A stretch of 34,630 bases of DNA from Thermoplasmatota archaeon (lineage in GTDB: Archaea; Thermoplasmatota; Penumbrarchaeia; Penumbrarchaeales; Penumbrarchaeaceae). The translations under genes were made by a program, and so were the position numbers. Positions 21,312 through 31,300 of this stretch are shown in pieces (the stretch's first letter is position 1; the number at the start of each line of letters is the position of its first letter). The DNA lies in NCBI GenBank assembly GCA_029762535.1, contig JARVGK010000035.1:1-34630 (forward strand). The letters run 5' to 3'. The notes under the pieces were generated by a model. It was not told the DNA's origin. It did no database searches and was given only the letters and a program-made list of their open reading frames with translations.

Positions 21312-21872
21312 TCAATTCGTTTTATGGGATCCTCCCGAGATCCGGGAAATGAATGCATCGTATCTGTCGACGATCGGTCCTTTGAACGTCTCCTCCGTGA
21401 GGCGGGCCTTCATCATCGCATCATCGTCTTTTTGCATGTCCTCGGGCACCAACAGCTTGATGGGGAACGCCTCGCAATATGCTGGTGGTTTGCCGTAGTA
21501 CTTCTCCACCTTCCTGAAGACACCCTTGTACCCGAACTTCTCATCCTTCTGGTCCTCGCCTCCTCCGCAGGAGGTGACGAAGTAAAGCTTCTTGATGTCC
21601 TTCCTGTACCTCTTCACGAAGGATCGTAAAGGAGTGATCAGGTTCCCCATCCAGATCGGTCCGACAAGGACCACCTTGTCATACGATCCAACATCATGTT
21701 CCAACCTCTTTATGCCGAAGGTAACAATTAGCAAAGAGGAGAATATCAGGAAAAAGAACACGTCCAGGCGGGGCCGTATGGGTTCGATGTCCGCACCAAG
21801 GTCCCGTGCGATCCTCTGGGCAAGATATCGATTGTTCCCAGTGTGCGAGTAATAGACCACCAATGTATTCAT
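21312..21872 (-). CDS. Flavodoxin-family protein
   Basis: 186 residues. FMN phosphate loop YYSHTGNNR at residues 7-15, second loop GPIWMGN near 71-77 and TSCGGGED near 100-107 fit a flavodoxin/NAD(P)H-oxidoreductase-like fold. An odd hydrophobic stretch DVFFFLIFSSLLIVTFGI (residues 37-54) sits where other small archaeal flavodoxins have a polar loop; it could tie the protein to the membrane. Electron carrier by family; partner unknown. A C-terminal duplicate lies at 16867-17118. The promoter region near 21890-21930 has no striking box. Confidence 0.85.
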   Translation of the reverse strand: MNTLVVYYSHTGNNRYLAQRIARDLGADIEPIRPRLDVFFFLIFSSLLIVTFGIKRLEHDVGSYDKVVLVGPIWMGNLITPLRSFVKRYRKDIKKLYFVTSCGGGEDQKDEKFGYKGVFRKVEKYYGKPPAYCEAFPIKLLVPEDMQKDDDAMMKARLTEETFKGPIVDRYDAFISRISGGSHKTN

Positions 21873-22025
21873 GAAATATCACCTTACCATAGCCAGTTCA
21901 CAGTGGCTGAAGTGCGTTATTCGAAATACATTTTTTCATGGCATATGTATCGATCACGACCCCCTTTCAAAGACAACAAACGGAATTCAATATAGCGGTC
22001 CATCCATGTTATCGCGTATCGACCA

Positions 22026-22634
22026 TCACATCAGATTGCAATAACAACCAGGGCATATTGAATGGCTATCATCGATCTCACATCCGCAATTGCGACAGTT
22101 ACGCTTAAAGGGAGCATTCCCTGTCTGAGCGATGTTGCCACCCACATCATATCCCGACGCAATCTCCCTGTTCTTTCTTGAGAAAGCGACTATCGTCAAG
22201 ATGAGCCCAACAAGGGCGATCAGTGCACCGGAACAACAACCTATGAAAGGCATGGTCATGAACACGCCTATATGCGTGGGTTTCGTTATGTACAAGGTAT
22301 CGAATCCCGAATAATCGATGTCATAATTACCTGAAAACTGTATTTCGAAGGACCCATAACAATCGATCCCGTTGATGGTCGTCGATACGCTTGGACTGTT
22401 GATGCTCACATCATATCCGGACGGATCGGTGATCTTCACACCATAACAATTGCCCCATATCTCATACTTACCTTCCTTTAGATCTACCGAACCACTTTGT
22501 CCCAGCGCGGCCACGTTGTTCTTGGCAGGATCCCTGGAGAAAACCAGAAACATTCCTGCTCCGAATATCAATGGACCTATGACAATACCTAAGATCAGAA
22601 CGGCCAGACCGTTCCTCTGCTTCTTCGTCACCAT
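22026..22634 (-). CDS. Membrane protein with C-terminal zinc ribbon
   Basis: 202 residues. Hydrophobic helix at 9-32 (LAVLILGIVIGPLIFGAGMFLVF), an external beta-rich region of about 90 residues (KYEIWGNCYGVKITDPSGYD), a second helix near 130-150 (MPFIGCCSGALIALVGLILTIVAF), then a basic stop and a soluble tail ending NCRNCGCEIDDSHSICPGCY, a zinc-ribbon of the zf-ribbon_3/zinc-ribbon_2 kind. Topology would put the beta domain outside and the ribbon in the cytoplasm. Such architecture is common in Thermoplasmata and Methanosarcinales but unassigned. Confidence 0.8.
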   Translation of the reverse strand: MVTKKQRNGLAVLILGIVIGPLIFGAGMFLVFSRDPAKNNVAALGQSGSVDLKEGKYEIWGNCYGVKITDPSGYDVSINSPSVSTTINGIDCYGSFEIQFSGNYDIDYSGFDTLYITKPTHIGVFMTMPFIGCCSGALIALVGLILTIVAFSRKNREIASGYDVGGNIAQTGNAPFKRNCRNCGCEIDDSHSICPGCYCNLM

Positions 22635-22865
22635 TCTCCTCGTTCCCCCTCATATGTCTCCCATCCTGGTAACGTTATTACGTTCTTTTGATTTAAGATT
22701 TTTCACCTTTCTTCTTCCCCGTATCCATGTAATGATCCTCCGATCGTTGGGACCAGTGGATCTTCTTTGAGAACCCTTTCTCCAAAGCGGAGTAAATGCC
22801 AATTTATCCACCGATATTCTCTATAAGGGAGAACCTTATTATCGATTCATGGCCTTCTCCAGCGC
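22635..22865. other. Divergent promoter region
   Basis: Between the divergent zinc-ribbon protein and protease genes. CTTAAATC on the minus strand near 22690-22700 and CAATTTATCC on the plus strand near 22800 are possible TATA sites. TTCTC-tataa-GGGAGAA at about 22817-22834 is a hairpin in the protease leader. No gene seen. Confidence 0.35.
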
Positions 22866-25097
22866 ATGAAGGCAGCTGCCATCACCATGATCTGCATGAT
22901 GGTCCTGATAATGAGCATCGACCATTCCGATGCAGGTACTATCCCATCGTTCACGCATCGGGGGAGGATCTCGCCGGATATGGCGAACGTGCTCCCCGAA
23001 GGCAAGGTTTCCCTGATCGTCCAGTTCAGGGATGGGCCCCTGTACGAGGACAGGGAATTCCTTGAGGGTCTGGGTTTCACCATAAGGCGGACGTTTGAGG
23101 CCGTCCCCGCCATATCCATCGACGGAGCCCATCATCTCATCGACAGGGTCCTGGACAACGACAGGGTGACCTATGTCGAGAACAACGATCCCGTCGTACA
23201 CGACATGGAGATGGGCACAAGCGTGATCAACGCCACACAGGTGTGGGCCTCCCTGGTTCAGGAGATGGGAGGGACCAGCGAGCCGATGGACGGGACGGGA
23301 GTGACCGTCTGCGTGGTCGATACGGGGATCGACGCCGGACACCCGGACCTGGACCACGGGACCAAGACAATAAAGAACCTCTACGATGCAGGCAACGGGG
23401 TCTGGATCGAGGCGGAGAATACTGACGTGAACTACGGGCACGGGACCCACGTCGCCGGAACTGTCGCGGGGAACGGGGATGCCTCCGCCGGAGCGAGATC
23501 CGGAGTGGCGCCCGGCGCCAACCTCATCGGATTGACCGTATCCATACCGGAGCAGGCCACCACCCCCCTCGAGGACGGATACATACAGGGCCTCGAATGG
23601 GCCTACGAGAATTCCAGGCCCGGAATGAACCCTTACAACATAAGGGTGGTCACCAATTCCTGGCACGTCACCGTTGTGGAATACGACCCCTCGGCCCTCC
23701 TCACTCAGATGATCGAGAAGCTCACCTTCGAGAACAACGTCATAACCACATGGTCCGCAGGAAACAGGGGTAGGGAGGATCCCGAAGGGACCAGGCAGAC
23801 CACTTCAGGCCAGGGCAACACCCCTGTCGCCATCATGGTCGCGGCATACGAGAGGGACGGCTCCGCCGTCACGGACTTCTCGTCGAGGGGAAAGATCGGG
23901 TCCAATCATACATATCCGGACGTGGGAGCCCCCGGAAGGGCCATCTGGTCCGCTTCCGCGAGAAGGACCGTGATCAGCGGAGGATCTTATACGGGAGGCA
24001 ACACGAACCCATACTATCTTGCCATCAGCGGAACGTCCATGTCCACCCCTCACGTCGCCGGCCTCGCGGCTCTATTGTGGCAGGCGGCCCCTTCCCTGAA
24101 GATCTCCGACATGCACGAGGACTACTCCGGTCCCGATCCCGATTGGTGGTATTCGAACCCGAACACGAGGATACACGAGATAGAATGGATACTCGAGGCA
24201 TCCGCGCTATATCTGCCTCCCACCATAGAGAACGGGAACCTCGCCGGGGACACGAACTCGACCGGGTGGGGGGGGAAGCCAATAGATTACGTCCAGGGAT
24301 ACGGGATCGTCGATGCGAGAAGGGCCGTCGGGATCGCTCTCACCCTCGAGCGCTTGAGGGGGATGTCGAGGTCGATGACGGTGATGGATGCCATAGAGGT
24401 CTACGACGGAAAGGAAGTGTCATACACCAGAGAGTTCACATCGAACAAGGCACTTGTGTCCTGGTCGGGGGAGTATTCCAGATATAACGACCAGTCGATG
24501 AACCCGTTGTCCCTTGTGAACCAGACGAAATACGTGGAGGTCCCGCCGGGGGCAACGAGTGCATCGGTGACCATGCAATATTCCGGCATCGACCTCACAA
24601 TGTTCCAGGCCGCTGACATAGCCTTCACAATAGACACGAATGGCGACGGCGAACCCGACCATCAGAGCACACTCTCCCTCCTGGACGGGAGCCCGGACCG
24701 TCTTGAGGTCCCAGTTGGATCGGGGGATATATGGACGTTCGGCATCGTGGGAAGGGGGCTCAAGGTCCCGAGGCCCACACAGGGAACCAATTACATAGAG
24801 CTCAGGGTGGAGTACGATATCTCAGTAGTGTTCACGATAGAAGGAGAGGAAGCGTACAGGGCCAGACCTTTGAATTCGGTATATGCCCCCGTGTTCCCGG
24901 GGATCGATTCGGATGAAGGGGCCGTGATCGAGACGTTCGTATATGACATGACGAGGGTGGAGCTCCCCGATAGGGATGTGCCTTCGCCCGAGCCCGGGAG
25001 AGGCTTCCCATGGTCGATATTCATATTGATACTGGCGGTCGCGATCCTGGCGACGATACTGTATCTTCGAAAGAAGAAAAAGGCCAAGGCATCCTGA
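22866..25097 (+). CDS. Membrane-anchored subtilisin-like serine protease (S8)
   Basis: 743 residues. A signal peptide (about 1-23) leads to an I9-like propeptide at about 35-110 (GKVSLIVQFRDGPLYEDREF, then VTYVENNDPV). The S8 catalytic triad is Asp152 (VVDTGID), His192 (GHGTHVAGT) and Ser391 (GTSMSTPHVAG), with oxyanion Asn300 (SAGNRG). Residues about 480-700 are beta-sandwich-like and extracellular. A C-terminal helix (IFILILAVAILATILYLR) with KKKKAK tail anchors it. It would process or degrade surface or external proteins, perhaps including the RHS protein beside it. The convergent neighbour is separated by 247 bases with hairpins. The start is preceded by a short leader; ATG 22852 gives only a short frame. 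Confidence 0.92.
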   Translation: MKAAAITMICMMVLIMSIDHSDAGTIPSFTHRGRISPDMANVLPEGKVSLIVQFRDGPLYEDREFLEGLGFTIRRTFEAVPAISIDGAHHLIDRVLDNDRVTYVENNDPVVHDMEMGTSVINATQVWASLVQEMGGTSEPMDGTGVTVCVVDTGIDAGHPDLDHGTKTIKNLYDAGNGVWIEAENTDVNYGHGTHVAGTVAGNGDASAGARSGVAPGANLIGLTVSIPEQATTPLEDGYIQGLEWAYENSRPGMNPYNIRVVTNSWHVTVVEYDPSALLTQMIEKLTFENNVITTWSAGNRGREDPEGTRQTTSGQGNTPVAIMVAAYERDGSAVTDFSSRGKIGSNHTYPDVGAPGRAIWSASARRTVISGGSYTGGNTNPYYLAISGTSMSTPHVAGLAALLWQAAPSLKISDMHEDYSGPDPDWWYSNPNTRIHEIEWILEASALYLPPTIENGNLAGDTNSTGWGGKPIDYVQGYGIVDARRAVGIALTLERLRGMSRSMTVMDAIEVYDGKEVSYTREFTSNKALVSWSGEYSRYNDQSMNPLSLVNQTKYVEVPPGATSASVTMQYSGIDLTMFQAADIAFTIDTNGDGEPDHQSTLSLLDGSPDRLEVPVGSGDIWTFGIVGRGLKVPRPTQGTNYIELRVEYDISVVFTIEGEEAYRARPLNSVYAPVFPGIDSDEGAVIETFVYDMTRVELPDRDVPSPEPGRGFPWSIFILILAVAILATILYLRKKKKAKAS

Positions 25098-25100
25098 ACT

Positions 25101-25116
25101 CTACTCGTAAGAGTAG
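25101..25116. terminator. Hairpin after the protease gene
   Basis: CTACTC-gtaa-GAGTAG, 4 bases past the stop. Confidence 0.5.
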
Positions 25117-25190
25117 GGATATCGGGCTTGGGATGACCACATGCAAGCCTTGGAATTATTCCCTCGTTCCATTGCGGAAATTCGCCAGAT

Positions 25191-25212
25191 AATGCTCATT
25201 CCATTGAGCATT
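25191..25212. terminator. Second hairpin in the convergent gap
   Basis: AATGCTCA-ttccat-TGAGCATT, perfect 8-bp stem between the protease and RHS genes. It may serve either direction. Confidence 0.5.
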
Positions 25213-25344
25213 TATCGAGAGAATGTACGGAACGGATCCCTTCATCTCGATATCGCTACCAATGCATCATTGCAATAGATCTTTCGATCCTATCATATGA
25301 TGGCGGACCCCGCTGTATCGTTAAGAAGAGGATCCTAAAAGGGA

Positions 25345-28300
25345 TCATTCCTCATCCTTTCGATCCCGCCTCGACCGGATCAGGATAAAGAGCAGGAACA
25401 GACATACGATAAAAGCGATGATCATGATCAAAGCGAGGACGGCCGCGCCCGCGAGGATCAACGGTATGTTCTCCTTCTCGGGGCCATCCACTACCGGGTC
25501 CACCGTCACCGTCATCGTGTCGGTAGCCCATAGTCCTCCGGCGTTGGTCACATTGAGGACGACGGTATGAACGCCGGGAACGTTAAAGACATGGACCGGA
25601 GACACGCCGTACAGTATGATCTCTCCCGTTCCGTCATCGAAGGTCCAGGTATAATTTTTAATCCCGACATCGTCCGAGCTGGCGCTCCCGTCGAATAAGA
25701 CCGCATCCCCCACCCTGACCCTCCGGTCCAAACCGGCGTTCGCGGTCGGTCCCGACAATATCACGACGGTCGCGGCGGTCTCCGCACCGGCCGTTTTCTC
25801 CTCGCGGTGACCGACATTGTCCACGGCAACACTGAAGAAACCGTAAGTGTTCCCGATCTCCCCTTCGAAGCGATCCGATGTGAGATCCGTACCTTCCAAC
25901 CAGATCACCCAATCCCCTCCGTTCTCGCTGACGAAGATGTCGTAGCTTGCGATGCCCGATCCCCCGATATCGTCCTCTCCGCTCCAGTATACCTCGAATG
26001 TGGAGAATACCGCAGAAGGCAGGTCCTCGACCCTGCTGACGGGGGAGCCGGCATCTATGGTGACAAGGGCCTCCAGGTCCGGATCGGTCCCCTTGCTCAT
26101 GTCCATCGGGTCGATCTGGTTGGTATCTATGCTCAGACCGAGATCGAACTGTATCGTGGCGATATTGCGTATTTCCGTACCGGTCGAAAGATCTTCCCTG
26201 GGGCTTATCAGATAAGAGAAATGGCCCTGACCCCTGCCGCTCCCGTCCTCTGGAGGAAGGAATCCAGTTTCAACTGTGGGCAAAAGGCCCGTTTCCGGAT
26301 CGATCGAATAGAAGTTCACGAAGATCTCCCCGATCTCTATATCTATGCCGGCGTGGATATGGACCTCGATATCCATATCATACTCTTCGTCCTCGAACCG
26401 ATATCTCACAACCTCCTCGAGGTATCTCGTTCCACTCTCAAGAGGTATTATCACATCGCCGAAACCGATCTGTGTGAACTCGAAGGTGGCCATATCGAGA
26501 TGCTCTGAGAGGGGATCCCTTACGGTCACGATCTGGGCCGGAGCTGTGGCGTCCTCGAGGTTCTCGAAATCGACATGATAGGAAAGGGTGCTCCCTTCTT
26601 TGATATGGTTCTCTGGCCCGATCCCGGATGGCCCCAGTTTCTGGTTGGGGTCCATGGCTATGAAGACCAGTGTGAAGACGCTTTTGAGAATGGAGTGGGA
26701 ACCCCAAACGATGAGCCCCCCTGCCAGGAGGAACGGCAATGCTCCTGTTGCGGTCGCAAGCAGCGTGAACCCGGCAATGGCCGTCGACCCTGCAAAGTAT
26801 ATATCCAGCCCCGCACCGGCCACCTGACCCGGTGTTCCCATGGTGGCCCCGTAAACTTCGCTCCAGGGCATGAATCCCATGGGGTTGGCCACACCGCTTA
26901 CATCTATCATCAGACCCGTGGGATCGATGAGGTTCGTGGGCGAATTCCTGACATAACGATAGAGGTTGACATCTCCCCCTTGAATGCCTATCGGATCGGT
27001 ACTCAGGAAACGTCCGATCCTGGGACCGTAATGCCTCGCACGCATATGAACGAGACCGGTGGGATCGGTCATTACCCCTTTCTCCCCTCCGAAACGGAAT
27101 GGGTTGGCGATCGTAAACTGTTCGTGGATGGGGTCGCCGAAGGGCCCGTAAGCGTATGAATTAACAATGGACCCGTCGGGCCCTGTCAATCCGTGTGCAT
27201 TGCCCAGGGCATCGTACACATGATAATGGAGCTCGCCCGCATCCGTTCGTAGTCCTATCAGGTCCGGTCCGTGGACATAGCGGGTTATCGGATCCCCCAT
27301 ATCATCATAGACGCCGACCAGATCACCAAGGCCTATGGGATCGATGATATAATGGGCCCTCAGTCCGTTATCCGTCATCGAGACCCGGTTGCCCAAACCG
27401 TCGTAGGAGAACGTCCGGACATCGCCGTCTTTTACGACCCCCACGAGGCGGTTCTCGTCGTCATAGGAGTATATCACGCTGCCTTCCGGCCCATCCTCCT
27501 CCACCAGATTCCCGTCCGCATCGTAATTGTACGTTTTTTCCCCGATCCGCGTGTACTGGTTGAGGCGGTTCACCTCGTAAGTCTCCGCTTCTCCGTTCAC
27601 GACCGTTTCGATACGATTTCCGAGCGCGTCATAGGTATAAAGCATATCCAGAGACCGGATGCCGGCATCGTCCGGGTCCAGAACCGCACGCGTGAGTTGA
27701 TCTATCTCATCATACTCGTACGACCAGGAGCCGTAATGCGCATCCACGCCAACGCGGCGTCCCCGCTCGTCATAGGTTTGATCGATGCTGGAGATCACAT
27801 CGCCGGTCGGACCATGGCTGACAAGGGTAGATATCCTGCCGGCGGGATCGTATCCGTAGGTCGTTTGGACCCCGTTCCCAACGGTCTTCTTCGACAACCT
27901 TCCGGCCGAGTCGTATTCATATCGTATGATATCGTTCAGATCCCCATCTGTGACGGCCTCGATGCGTCCGGTGGCATCGTAAACATATTCCAGGGCAAGA
28001 CCCAGATGATCGATGCTGGAGTTTCGACGGTGAGCCCGGTCATAGGTGAACTCCAGCCATTGACCGAGAGGGTAGTTGATACGGACGATCCTTTCATGCT
28101 CATCCCTGATGAACTCCGTGATGCCGGACGTATCCTCCACCTCGATCAAGTTGCCGCGTTCGTCATATGCGTATTTCACCTCAGGAGCGCCCTCGTGGAC
28201 CTTTTTGGTCAGCCTGCCCGCTTCATCGTAGGAATAGCCGGTGGTATTCCCTCTTCGATTGGTCCAGGTGAGGACGTTCCCCTTCTGGTCATGGGTCCAT

Positions 28301-31300
28301 AGTTCCTTCGTTCCGTCGGGATGGTATATTTCGATCAGATTTCCGCGTTCGTCATATCCGTAACCGAAACCGTTCCCTCTGGCATCGATGATCCGACTCA
28401 GCCGATGGAGGTCCCCGGAATACGTGAATCTTGTTGTATGGCCCATCTGATCGGTCATCTCAGTTAGTTCCCCATCGTTATCATATCCGTATCTTATGGA
28501 AAGACCCGCAGGATCGGTGATCTCCGTCAATCTGCCTGTTCCATCGAAGATGTAGGAGTCGGCCTCCCCGAGGGCATTCTCGGTTCTGGTGATGCGGCGC
28601 ATGTGATCGAAGTGATAGGTATCGGCATTGCCCGATCCATCGAGGACGCTGACGGTCCCCAAGCCGTATGTGAACGTCAGCCTCTCGCCCCCCCTTGAGA
28701 TCGATCTCAGGCGCCCGGAGACGTCATACTCCATCGATGTCTTAGCCGATCCGGGAACCGCGATCCCTGTCAATGCGTGCAGCTTGGCAGAACCCGGGGT
28801 CGAATCGTACTCGTGATCTGTCGTGTACCCGTCATGGGCCTTGATCTGGACCATGTACTCCCCATCATGGGTGTATGCGGTTTCCCTCCCGTGCTGGTCC
28901 TTCACGCTTACGATACGGCCGTTGCCGTCGTATGATATCTCGAGGAATTGGCCCGATGAATGGCTCAGGCGTGTAAGCGAGCCATCAGTATAGGTGCAGG
29001 TTATGCTGTTCCCGTTCGTGTCCTGTATTCTATCGAGCCTGCCATCGGACCGGAAGGTACGAAGATGCCCGTCATGTTCTTTGAGCCTGTAACTCCCTCC
29101 CGGCAATGCTCTGAGATCGCCCCTGTCCCCGGGTTGGCCCAGATGACGTCCGGTAAAACGAATGTCGCGTTCGAACACCCTGATCGATCCGGACCCATCG
29201 ATCACATGGACCTTCCCATCCTTCACCTCGATGCGTTCCTGCCAATTGTGGGTCCAACCCCTACCGAGCGGTCCCATCTCGAAACGCCTGGAGATCGGGA
29301 CCTGATGATATCTCTCGAAGGTTATGGGAAAGCCTGGAGCCTCTACCAGGGCATCCTGTTCGCTGGATAGGACCGACAGCGGATTGTATCCTTCTGCCAT
29401 GCAGATGGACAAAGCCAGAAGCTGACCCACGTCCTCGACCCTCTGCCCCTGCCGGTGAAGATAGAGGGCGTTGCGTCCGATCATCCTCACATATTCCCCC
29501 CATGTATCTCCTGCGTCCGTGATGAAATTGGACCATATGATGTCCCAAGCCTCAGCGGAGATATGCCCCGGCCTCATATGCTCCTTCATGGCATCCTTGT
29601 CCAGAACCTCATCGTTATCCGCTCCCATCATGCCCAGGCGCCAATCCACTGGCGGAAGGTCCATGTTCCAGGGCCGTTCCCAGCCGACGTAGTGGACCGG
29701 TATGCGCCTCGTCTCTCCCGGATGGATGACCCCCGAAGTCTTTCCCGAGGCCAGCATCTGAACGGAGCTCGAAAAGCCCAGGGGCATCACATTCCTGTCC
29801 TCCATGTCCTCGGACATGGTCCACATACCGTTCTTCATCTTTTGAATGTCCAGGGTGAGGAGGGGGCCTTGATCGTCCCCCTGTGTCCCCGTCACGGATA
29901 AAAGAGGCGCGGGTATAGAGACATCACCCGAGTTCTCGTATTCCACATATATGGTTGCGGGAGAGTTGTAGCCCACGACCTCCGGCATGATGATTCTGGC
30001 ATCGAAATTCGAAGAGCCCTGTTCAAGTACGTTCAGAACGGCGACAAGCTCGGCCGTTCCGACATCCGATCGCGAGATCCGGACGCTGTAAACGTCCTCG
30101 GGCAAAGCCCCGGCGGAAAAGCCGGCGGTAAGCTGGGTGGGAAGGTGGACCTCGACCGAAGCCGCCTCGTAGGTCCCTCCGTCGGGTCCGATGAGCTCCA
30201 CCTTTACGGGGTCGATGAATCCCGTTCCGGCCAGCATCAGCTCCAGAGGTAAGCCTCTTACATGACGGTTAGGATCGGCCTCGTACAAGAACAGGCTCAC
30301 GGTCTCGAACTTGATCGTGTAGCTGCCCGAAGAGGGCATTCTATCTCCCTGAACGAGTATGTACCACGTACCGGGATACGCCCCGGGGACGGCCATCCTC
30401 CCCGAATCCGAAAGCCCGTCATGGTTCGCCCTTGTTGGAAGGTAAGCGTGCCTCGCGCACAATTCGAGTCCGACGGGCCCATCGAGTGTGAGGACCAGGT
30501 TCCTTCCGGAGGGGATCTTTAAGCGGAAATATTGATCGACCTGGCCTGAAGGATATGCTCCCGTGTGTGCGGCCCCCTCCTCCAGTTCGAGGATGGCCAC
30601 ATCCACTTCCTCTGCCATTTCATTGTTCAAGCGGTGCCTCTCGACGAATGACCAATCATCGTTCAGCGATAGGATGAGATAATATGGCCCCTCCTTAAGA
30701 AGTGGGAAGGTGATCTCCATTACCCCATCATAGGACGAGCCCGGGGCGATCCCGCCGCCGACGCTCGTGGATGCGAGTTTTCGGTCTCCGGAATCCAGGT
30801 AGGCGTCCGTTGAGAGATATACGGCGTCATGCCATCCCTCATCGGGAAGGGGAGCGCCACCGCTGTTCATGGCGCTGTAGGCGATGGTGGACGATCCACC
30901 CGGGGCCAGGGTATCAGGTATGTCCATGGAGACGGCTATCAGATCGGGATGGGACGTCGTATCATCGATCACCACGAACGTCCTGGTATCCCTATCGGAA
31001 AGCTCCATGCCATCGTCGACAAGGGCGTAGGCCACCTCATAGGTGCCAACTGCAGGGAAGTTCACGAGGCCGGGGCTGCGAACCGAGGCCGTCCTGTCCT
31101 CGCCGATCGTCCAGTGATATGCCAGATCAGGCGCTCTGGAGCCGCTGAACCGCAGCGTATCGCCCCTTACCAAGGTGCCCGAGCGCATCGGGGAAAGGAT
31201 GCGGGGCTTGATCTGATCCGGGAGGGATCTCAGCCATGGATAGGTCTCTCCCTCGATGTGAGACCAAACGTTCTCGAAATCCCATCGGAAATATGTTGCA

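Noticed and set aside
21041..21352. Plus-strand frame of 103 codons
   Set aside because: It has no known motif, an odd composition, and runs into the C-terminus of the flavodoxin gene on the other strand.
22839..23666. Long minus-strand open frame (275 codons) opposite the protease gene
   Set aside because: It mirrors the S8 protease coding frame, whose catalytic motifs are clear; the antisense frame has no recognisable domain and an unnatural Gly/His/Val-rich composition.
25345..26915. A C-terminal toxin domain in the RHS protein
   Set aside because: The segment after the RHS core matches DUF7619, PKD and a membrane anchor; no nuclease, deaminase or other toxin motif was found, and no immunity-like gene follows.
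27271..28302. Plus-strand open frame of 343 codons inside the RHS gene
   Set aside because: It is the complement of YD-repeat coding sequence; the periodic repeats keep the antisense frame open by chance.
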